DNA of 5,076 nt from an uncultured Helicobacter sp. (GTDB lineage Bacteria; Campylobacterota; Campylobacteria; Campylobacterales; Helicobacteraceae), in the NCBI GenBank assembly GCA_944325775.1, contig CALVBL010000038.1:1-5076 (forward strand), given 5' to 3'. Every line of letters starts with the position of its first letter. The stretch's first letter is position 1. The notes under the pieces are model-generated. The model worked only from the letters and a program-made list of their open reading frames with translations. It had not been told where the DNA came from and ran no database searches. Below, piece after piece: positions 1 through 5,076 of the stretch. The translations under genes were made by a program, and so were the position numbers.

Positions 1-147
1 GTCGTGGCAGTAGGCTCTGTCGCCTTAGGCGGGTGTTCTGGAGAACACAAACAAAAAGAAGTCATAAAGGGCAAGAGCAAGAAGCAAGAGGTGTTGTATA
101 GGAGTGATACAAAGTATTGGCAGGAGTATTTTTCCGTCGCCAAATAG
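1..147 (+). CDS. Small Tat-target-like protein of the formate dehydrogenase region (3' part only)
   Basis: The first reading frame is open from the window edge to TAG at 145-147, giving 48 residues; the start and any twin-arginine motif lie outside the window. The visible part begins with a hydrophobic, small-residue stretch (VVAVGSVALGGCSG) that looks like the end of a signal peptide. A Lys-rich linker follows, then an aromatic tail (VLYRSDTKYWQEYFSVAK). Very short proteins with a Tat signal and a tail of this kind sit beside fdh genes in many proteobacteria (the 'formate dehydrogenase region TAT target' family, TIGR02811). Their role is not established; a part in assembly or export of the enzyme is only a guess. 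The position directly upstream of fdhA supports the call. The Cys at visible residue 12 in LGGC could be a lipobox. The gene must be short, but its exact length cannot be seen. Confidence 0.72.
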   Translation, partial: VVAVGSVALGGCSGEHKQKEVIKGKSKKQEVLYRSDTKYWQEYFSVAK

Positions 148-148
148 T

Positions 149-272
149 GAAATTCGGCTTGCACGCAATCTTTAAATGAGTGCGGTGGCTCGGCTCGGTC
201 ACTTACGCCTAGTAAGCTCCCTTCGCCTCGCCTTGCACAACATTTAAATCTTACGCACAATCCTAGAATTTC
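149..272. repeat. Imperfect inverted repeat, arms about 149-190 and 230-272
   Basis: GAAATTC at 149-155 is matched by its reverse complement GAATTTC at 266-272. TTTAAATG at 171-178 is matched by CATTTAAA at 241-248. The distances between these blocks differ by only two bases between the arms (15 against 17), and scattered matches fill the gaps, so the arms look like diverged copies in opposite orientation. The centre (191-229) contains the TCACTTACG and CTTCGCCTCG words. The first arm starts one base after the stop codon of the small upstream gene. Confidence 0.6.
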
Positions 273-453
273 TGGCAAGCCTTGATAAGATTCTCTAAAG
301 TAGCAGATTCTGAATCTATGGCTTTAGATTCTAAAAATGTGGGTTTGGAATCTAGAATCTGAGCTTTTATGAGATTCCGAATCCGCTTGAGATTCCACGC
401 TTGGCTTGCCCCTTGGCATTCTAGGATTTGAGATGAGAAATCGGGGTTGTGCA
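234..453. repeat. Long inverted repeat, arms 234-281 and 403-453
   Basis: Three blocks pair in the correct nested order: TGCACAAC (234-241) with GTTGTGCA (446-453), AATCCTAGAAT (259-269) with ATTCTAGGATT (418-428), and GGCAAGCC (274-281) with GGCTTGCC (403-410). The first two blocks are separated by exactly 17 bases on both sides (242-258 and 429-445), which argues against chance. The loop (282-402) holds the GATTC/GAATC cluster. This looks like the ends of a MITE-like or dispersed intergenic repeat, or two opposed copies of one repeat; no transposase is present. Confidence 0.7.
289..395. repeat. Cluster of nine GATTC/GAATC (GAWTC) words
   Basis: GATTC occurs at 289, 306, 327, 373 and 391, and GAATC at 312, 348, 355 and 379, giving nine GAWTC sites in 107 bases. 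Several are back to back: AGATTC-T-GAATCT at 305-317 and GATTC-C-GAATC at 373-383 are palindromic, and GAATC-TA-GAATC at 348-359 is a tandem pair. Isolated copies occur outside the cluster, for example GAATC at 549-553. GANTC is the HinfI-type recognition sequence. The cluster lies in the loop of the long inverted repeat. Confidence 0.75.
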
Positions 454-527
454 GTCGCGAACGAGGAGATAAGACTGGATCGTCTATCGACGAAGTGAGC
501 GACAAACTCCCCGATTTATCGCTCAAA
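427..527. repeat. Nested inverted repeat capable of a large stem-loop
   Basis: TTTGAG (427-432) pairs with CTCAAA (522-527). AAATCGGGG (438-446) pairs with CCCCGATTT (509-517), GTCGC (454-458) with GCGAC (499-503), and TCGTC (480-484) with GACGA (489-493) around a TATC loop. All four pairs nest, so single-stranded DNA or RNA could fold into one interrupted hairpin of about 100 bases. No T-run follows it, so it is not a standard terminator. It ends 52 bases before the fdhA start. Confidence 0.65.
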
Positions 528-568
528 GCTGAATGCCCTGTATGAGAGAATCTGAATTAACTTAAAAA

Positions 569-574
569 AAGGAG
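569..574 (+). promoter_or_regulatory. Ribosome binding site of fdhA
   Basis: AAGGAG follows an A-rich run and lies five bases before ATG at 580. It supports this start, which also gives a twin-arginine signal peptide at the right place. Confidence 0.88.
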
Positions 575-579
575 AAACA

Positions 580-3399
580 ATGAGTGAAGCAAATCCAAAA
601 CGCAACGCGCGCCGTTCATTCCTCAAACTCTCTGCTCTCGCATCTGTAGCAGGTGTGGGCAGTGCGTTTGGGAATGATAGCGAGCGCGTATTGCGTCCAG
701 CAAGTGAAGCGGAGCTAAAGGAACGATATCCTGATGCAAAACGCATAAAAACGATATGCACACACTGCTCTGTGGGCTGTGGCATCATCGCAGAGGTCAA
801 AGACGGCGTATGGGTGCGCCAAGAAGTGGCACAAGATCACCCAATCTCTCAAGGTGGGCACTGCTGCAAAGGCGCGGATCTCATCGATAGAGCAAGGAGT
901 GAGACACGACTACGTTACCCTATCCAAAAGGTAAATGGTGAGTGGCAGCGCACTAGCTGGGATTCTGCAATGGATAGCATTAGCAAGCAATTGCTCCAAA
1001 TCCGCGAGGAAAGCGGACCGGATGCGGTGATGTTTATCGGTAGTGCAAAATGCTCCAATGAGCAAAGCTACTATATTAGGAAGTTTGCAGCATTTTTTGG
1101 GACAAATAACATAGATCATTGCGCAAGAGTTTGACATTCCCCAACAGTTGCCGGTGTGGCAAATACATTTGGATATGGTGGAATGACAAATCACCTTGGC
1201 GATATGATGTTTTCAAAGTTTATCCTCATCATCGGGGCTAATCCAGCGGTCAATCACCCTGTATCGATGGTGCATATTTTGCGTGCTAAGGAGCGCGGTG
1301 CGAAAATTGTAGTGGTCGATCCGCACTTTAGCAAGACGGCAGCAAAGTCTGATGAATACCTTAGAATCCGCAGTGGGACAGATATAGCCTTTATCTATGG
1401 TATGCTGCATCATATCATCGAGAAAAAACTCTATGATGAGCAATTCCTCAAAGATCGCGTGTATGGCTATGAGGAAGTGATGAAAGAAGCAAAAAAATTC
1501 ACGCCAGAAGAAGCCAGTGATGTGACAGGTATCCCGGCTGATACGATCCGACGCATCGCCGAGGAAATGGCAGCAGCCAAACCCGCCACAGCAATATGGA
1601 ATCAAGGGCTAACACAGCACACTGTCGGGACTTCTAATACGCGCATTGTGCCTATTTTGCAGATGTTTTTGGGCAATATTGGCAAAAATGGTGGCGGTGT
1701 GAATATCTTGCGAGGGCATGATAATGTGCAAGGGGCTTCAGATATGAATAACCTATCAGATTCACTTCCGGGCTATTATGGTCTAGGTGAGCCTGCGTGG
1801 CGGCATTTCTGTAAGCATTGGGGCGTAGAATATGACTGGATGCTCTCGCGCTTTAAAAACAAAGAAATGATGGGCGCAACAGGCTTTGCACACTCTACTT
1901 GGAAATTTGGTGTGCTAGACCCAGAAAATGCGGCAAACAATGGCGATACAATGCTTAGAGCACTTGTGGTAATAGGCACAGGTATGACGACGGTTTCGTT
2001 ACTAGATTTACAACGCAAAGCTCTTGATAAGCTTGATTTGGTTGTATTTATCGATCCGTATGTGAATGATTTGGCTATTTATAGTGAAAGAAAGGATAAT
2101 CTCTTTATCCTCCCCGCAGCCTCACAAATGGAAACAGCCGGCACAGTAGCAGCGACAAACCGCAGCTATCAATGGCGCAGTAAGGTAATGGAACCACTCT
2201 TTGAATGCCGTGAAGATCAAGATATTTTGTTTGACTTTGCTAAGCGAATGGGCTTCTTGGAGGAATTCCAACGCAGCCTCTATGCGATTGCCAAAAAAGA
2301 GGGACGGAGTGAGTTTATTTGGCCCGATGATGCCAATACCGAGCTTACACAAAGTATCCGCAGCATAGGTTTGCAAGGTATGAGTCCTAAGCGCCTCAAA
2401 GCGCACCAAGAAAATTGGCATATGTTTGACAAAGTAACACTTGAGGGCAAAGGACCATTTAAAGGCGAATATTATGGATTGCCATGGCCCTGCTGGAGCG
2501 ATAAGCACCCCGGCACACCGGTAATGTATAATGACAGCATTCCGGTTATGCGAGGTGGTATGGGCTTTAGGGTAAATTGGGGTGTTACTTCGCCTGATGG
2601 AGTAAATATGCTTTCCCCTCATAGCCTGCCAGATTCTAAAATCGCGGGGCACGCACCTGTGAGCGCAGAAAATGCAGAATCTCTAGGTATTAAACTAACC
2701 GCAGAAGAAAAAGCAGCAGTGGCGGGGACTACTTTTGCCTTTGGCATAGACAACAATATCCTTGTCGAAAAAGCCCTAGAAGCTGGGCTTTGCCCTTATG
2801 GTAATGGCAAGGCGCGCGCGAAAGTGTGGAATTGGTATGATCAGATTCCATTGCATAGAGAGCCATTACACTCTGTGCGTGGGGATTTGGTGGATAAATA
2901 CCCAAGCTTCCCGGATAAGCAGAATCTCTTTAGAGCAAATATCAAATACCGCACGCGCCAAAAAGAACGTGATTGGGTAAAAGAATTCCCTATCAATATG
3001 CTTAGTGGGCGTCTTGTCGCACATATGGGGACTGGTGCAGAAACTAGAAGCGCGAAATACCTTGCAGAAGTGCAAAATGAAATGTTTGTAGAGATTCACC
3101 CAGATAAAGCCTTTGAGATGAATATCAAAGATGGTGATATGGTGTGGATCTATGGCACGATGGATACGCGGATCTTGGTTAAAGCCAAGCTCTCTTATCG
3201 CGTGGATTACAACAGCATTTGGCTACCGCAAAACTTCTCGGGTATGGATCAAGGCAAAAACCTCCTGCACAAATACCCGGAGGGCACACAACCCTATGCT
3301 ATCGGTGAATCTGCTAATATGATTTCAAGCTATGGGTTTGACTACAACTCGGCTTGTCCAGAGACAAAATGTGGACTTTGCCGCATAGAAAAAGCATAA
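580..3399 (+). CDS. fdhA: Formate dehydrogenase major (catalytic) subunit, selenocysteine-containing
   Basis: This is a single gene of 939 residues in which the in-frame TGA at 1132-1134 encodes selenocysteine (U185); translation ends at TAA 3397-3399. It oxidises formate to CO2 at a bis-molybdopterin guanine dinucleotide Mo or W centre in the periplasm. Residues 8-31 form a Tat signal (RRSFLK at 11-16, then a hydrophobic region). Cys60, Cys63, Cys67 and Cys95 make the N-terminal [4Fe-4S] site, followed by the conserved Lys97. The active site reads DHCARV-U-HSPTV, with His186 beside Sec. RGHDNVQG near 378-385 holds the expected active-site Arg378. The molybdopterin-dinucleotide-binding domain occupies about 800-939. 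The frame is the same on both sides of the TGA, and conserved FDH sequence continues directly through it, so this is not a frameshift or a pseudogene. The C-terminus has Cys926, Cys931 and Cys934. fdhB follows ten bases later. Confidence 0.97.
1132..1134 (+). other. Selenocysteine codon (TGA recoded) in fdhA
   Basis: This TGA is codon 185 and lies in the motif C-A-R-V-U-H-S-P-T, exactly where formate dehydrogenases carry Sec or Cys. The same frame continues for another 754 residues of matching FDH sequence. Decoding needs SelA, SelB, SelC (tRNA-Sec) and SelD, none of which is in the window. Confidence 0.95.
1135..1172 (+). promoter_or_regulatory. Bacterial SECIS element downstream of the Sec codon
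   Basis: TTGCC (1148-1152) pairs with GGCAA (1158-1162) around the loop GGTGT (1153-1157). CCAA (1141-1144) can pair with TTGG (1169-1172) as a lower stem. The loop GG lies 18 bases after the TGA. As I recall E. coli fdhF, its SelB-binding loop GGU has the same 18-base spacing. The hairpin lies inside the coding sequence and encodes residues 186-198 of FdhA. Confidence 0.85.
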
Positions 3400-3406
3400 G
3401 GGGGAG
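3400..3406 (+). promoter_or_regulatory. Ribosome binding site of fdhB
   Basis: GGGGGAG directly follows the fdhA stop codon and sits three bases before ATG at 3410. The short spacing suggests translation linked to fdhA. Confidence 0.75.
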
Positions 3407-3409
3407 CGT

Positions 3410-4048
3410 ATGAGCGAAAATGTATTAAGCGTAGGATTAAATGACGCGGGACATGCGCGTGTGAAGTTTTATTGCGATGATAGTCGATGTATCGACTGCC
3501 ATGGATGCGATGTAGCGTGCAAAGAAGCCCATCATCTCCCCGTGGGGATCAATCGTCGCAGAGTAGTAACACTCAATGAAGGTATAGAGGGCGCGGAGAA
3601 ATCCATCTCTATTGCTTGTATGCATTGTGCTGACGCACCTTGTGCGAAAGTCTGCCCTGTGGATTGCTTCTATATCCGTGCTGATGGAATCGTGCTCCAT
3701 GACAAAAAAACCTGCATAGGCTGTGGATACTGCCTCTATGCCTGTCCTTTTGGCGCACCACAATTCCCCAAATCCGATGTATTTGGCTCAAGAGGTGCGA
3801 TGGATAAATGCACATTTTGCGCTGGCGGTCCTGAAGAAACACATAGCGAAGAAGAATATAAGCTCTATGGACAAAACAGAATCGCTGAAGGCAAAGTGCC
3901 TGCGTGCGCGGCGATGTGCTCGACTAAGGCATTGCTCGCTGGCGGCAGCGATGATGTGAGCGCAATCATCAGAGAGAGGACACTGCACAAAGGCGAGGGC
4001 GCGCCAAAGATTCCATACACTTGGAAAAAAGCCTATGGCGACTCATAA
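3410..4048 (+). CDS. fdhB: Formate dehydrogenase iron-sulfur (beta) subunit
   Basis: This 212-residue protein carries electrons from FdhA to the membrane subunit. It contains 16 Cys in the arrangement of a four-cluster ferredoxin-type subunit: 27/30/33/37, 70/73/78/82, 102/105/108/112 and 134/137/166/170. In this family the first and last groups share two clusters and the two middle groups share two, giving four [4Fe-4S]. There is no signal peptide, so it most likely leaves the cytoplasm bound to FdhA through the Tat system. Unlike E. coli FdnH, it has no C-terminal membrane helix; it ends in a polar tail after residue 190. That short form fits what I recall of the Campylobacterota enzymes, where attachment must rest on FdhC. 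It starts ten bases after fdhA, and its stop overlaps the fdhC ribosome binding site. Confidence 0.95.
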   Translation: MSENVLSVGLNDAGHARVKFYCDDSRCIDCHGCDVACKEAHHLPVGINRRRVVTLNEGIEGAEKSISIACMHCADAPCAKVCPVDCFYIRADGIVLHDKKTCIGCGYCLYACPFGAPQFPKSDVFGSRGAMDKCTFCAGGPEETHSEEEYKLYGQNRIAEGKVPACAAMCSTKALLAGGSDDVSAIIRERTLHKGEGAPKIPYTWKKAYGDS

Positions 4049-4053
4049 GGAGG
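4047..4053 (+). promoter_or_regulatory. Ribosome binding site of fdhC
   Basis: AAGGAGG overlaps the fdhB stop codon (TAA 4046-4048) and lies four bases before ATG at 4058. It fixes the start of fdhC, which is open to the window edge, and suggests translational coupling to fdhB. Confidence 0.9.
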
Positions 4054-4057
4054 CGCG

Positions 4058-5076
4058 ATGAAAGCAATACTACGATTAGGGTTTATCCTAGCCCTAGGCT
4101 GTGGTGTGAATCTCCTCGCTGCCACAAACAATGCCTACGATATGGAGCAAAAAGGTGAAGTCGATATGTCGTATAATAAACATATCTATGGCACGCCACA
4201 AATCGAAGCCATCAAAAACTGGGGGCTTGGCACACAGAGCGCAGGTGTGATCTCTGGAAGCGTCCTAGAGGGCAAGGGCGGCAGTATCGAGCCCCTCACG
4301 ATGGGAGAGCCCATTGGAGGGATTCGCGGCTGGAATGGCTTAGGCGAACTTTTTACGATATTGCAAGAAAAATACTTTGCGATCATTTTCTTGTGTGTGC
4401 TTTTATTTGTGCCGCTGGCATTTTTTGGGCATTACAAAATCATCGGTGCGCGCAAATATAACCACCACAGCAAACTGCAGGTATTTAGCAAATACAACAT
4501 CATCGTGCATTGGTTTGCCGCGGTGCCCTTTGTGCTCATTTGTATCACGGGGCTTATGATGGTCTTTGGTGATAAGCTCGGCGGTGGCGCGCTTATTAGA
4601 TTCGCACGCGATGTGCATGGGCTTAGCACGATTGTGTTTGTGGTGTTTGGGTTTTTGATGTTTTTGATGTGGGTAAAAGACTGCTTACCTCGTAGCTACG
4701 ATCTCAAGTGGTTTATGATAATGGGTGGCTATCTGGACAAGCAAAATCGCATTATCCCTGCACACAAATTCAATGCTGGACAAAAGATGTGGTTTTGGCT
4801 CGCAACCCTTGGGGGCGGCGTGATGGCATTTAGTGGAGCAGTGATGTATTTCCAATGCACCGATATCAATACCCTGCGCCTTGTAGCTATCGTGCATAAT
4901 GTCCTAGGCTTTGGCGTGATAGCCCTACTCATCACCCACATCTATATGGCTGCCTTTGCTATTGAAGGCGCGATGGAGGCTATCATCAATGGGCGTATGG
5001 GCGAGGAAGAGCTCTCAATGCTCCATAGCGTGTATTACGAGGAGCTAAAGGCAAAGGGCAAGCTAGATTCTATGCG
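4058..5076 (+). CDS. fdhC: Formate dehydrogenase cytochrome b (gamma) subunit, 3' end cut by the window
   Basis: The frame is open from ATG 4058 to the window edge, with 339 codons visible. This is the di-heme membrane subunit that passes electrons from FdhB to menaquinone. Residues 1-22 look like a signal peptide, followed by a periplasmic segment of about 80 residues. Five membrane helices are visible near 106-124, 148-170, 186-206, 244-265 and 275-299; the last four form the cytochrome b core. Likely heme ligands are His151, His187, His280 and His294. By topology, His187/His280 would bind the periplasmic-side heme and His151/His294 the cytoplasmic-side heme. The 14-residue spacing of the last pair matches what I recall for E. 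coli FdnI. The cytoplasmic loop 207-243 contains LPRSYDLKWF and IPAHKFNAGQK, typical of FdhC. The sequence past helix 5 is already a polar tail, so probably little is missing. Confidence 0.93.
   Translation, partial: MKAILRLGFILALGCGVNLLAATNNAYDMEQKGEVDMSYNKHIYGTPQIEAIKNWGLGTQSAGVISGSVLEGKGGSIEPLTMGEPIGGIRGWNGLGELFTILQEKYFAIIFLCVLLFVPLAFFGHYKIIGARKYNHHSKLQVFSKYNIIVHWFAAVPFVLICITGLMMVFGDKLGGGALIRFARDVHGLSTIVFVVFGFLMFLMWVKDCLPRSYDLKWFMIMGGYLDKQNRIIPAHKFNAGQKMWFWLATLGGGVMAFSGAVMYFQCTDINTLRLVAIVHNVLGFGVIALLITHIYMAAFAIEGAMEAIINGRMGEEELSMLHSVYYEELKAKGKLDSM

Larger units (their letters stand above)
148..579. other. Long non-coding spacer between the small Tat-type gene and fdhA
   Basis: These 432 bases separate two genes that would be expected to sit close together, since the later junctions in this operon are only 9-10 bases. 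I see no convincing coding sequence. The one sizeable antisense frame (526 to 263) starts at TTG and its peptide is built from repeated SK/ES/DS words imposed by the GATTC/GAATC repeats. No tRNA is apparent. No stem followed by a T-run was found, so an intrinsic terminator is not supported. No clear -35/-10 pair was recognised before fdhA; the most AT-rich part is 551-570. The stretch does hold three sets of inverted repeats and a GAWTC cluster, listed separately. It may be an inserted or degenerate repeat element, a structured leader for fdhA, or both. Confidence 0.8.

Noticed and set aside
289..395. CRISPR array
   Set aside because: The repeated unit is only about five bases, spacing is irregular (6-21 bases) and orientation alternates, so there are no CRISPR-like repeats or spacers.
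263..526. Antisense reading frame of 87 residues in the spacer
   Set aside because: It starts at TTG without a convincing ribosome binding site, and its DS/ES/SK-rich peptide follows directly from the GATTC/GAATC repeats. It lies wholly within the inverted-repeat region, so it is best read as repeat DNA rather than a gene.
427..527. Intrinsic terminator after the small Tat-type gene
   Set aside because: The hairpin is large and interrupted, and no T-run follows it on the + strand; 528-550 is mixed sequence.
516..800. Antisense reading frame of 94 residues over the fdhA start
   Set aside because: It overlaps the well supported fdhA start and Tat signal on the opposite strand and has no recognisable motif.
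580..1134. A separate 184-residue FdhA fragment, or a frameshifted or broken fdhA
   Set aside because: The following sequence continues in the same frame with conserved FDH motifs, and the TGA sits at the active-site Sec position with a SECIS hairpin, so the gene is intact.
1213..1605. Antisense reading frames inside fdhA (also 2122-2652)
   Set aside because: They are long only because they mirror the coding sequence of fdhA. Their Cys/His-rich composition has no family pattern and no start signals were seen.

Overview
The window carries most of a respiratory formate dehydrogenase (Fdh) operon, all on the + strand. The protein style points to Campylobacterota, most likely an enterohepatic Helicobacter or close relative. 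The clues are a selenocysteine-dependent FdhA, a soluble-looking FdhB without a C-terminal membrane helix, and a long FdhC with a signal peptide. The intergenic DNA is rich in GATTC/GAATC words, which I associate from memory with this group. The genus is an inference; no rRNA or other marker is present.

Layout. Positions 1-147 are the 3' end of a small exported protein of the kind found next to fdh genes (formate dehydrogenase region TAT target family). Positions 148-579 are a 432-base non-coding stretch filled with nested inverted repeats and a dense cluster of GATTC/GAATC words. fdhA (580-3399) is one gene read through an in-frame TGA at 1132-1134, decoded as selenocysteine. A bacterial SECIS hairpin lies immediately downstream. 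A conventional gene caller would split it into a 184-residue fragment and a 747-residue fragment. fdhB (3410-4048) follows after 10 bases and fdhC (from 4058) after 9. fdhC is open to the window edge at 5076, with 339 codons visible.

How the parts work together. FdhA (molybdo- or tungsto-bis-MGD, Sec, one [4Fe-4S]) oxidises formate in the periplasm after Tat export. FdhB, with four [4Fe-4S] clusters and no signal of its own, is probably carried out with FdhA and relays electrons. FdhC, a di-heme cytochrome b, anchors the complex and passes electrons to menaquinone.

The genes belong to a known system. The least explained part is the structured 432-base spacer between the small Tat-type gene and fdhA. 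The selenocysteine site is the feature most likely to be mis-annotated.
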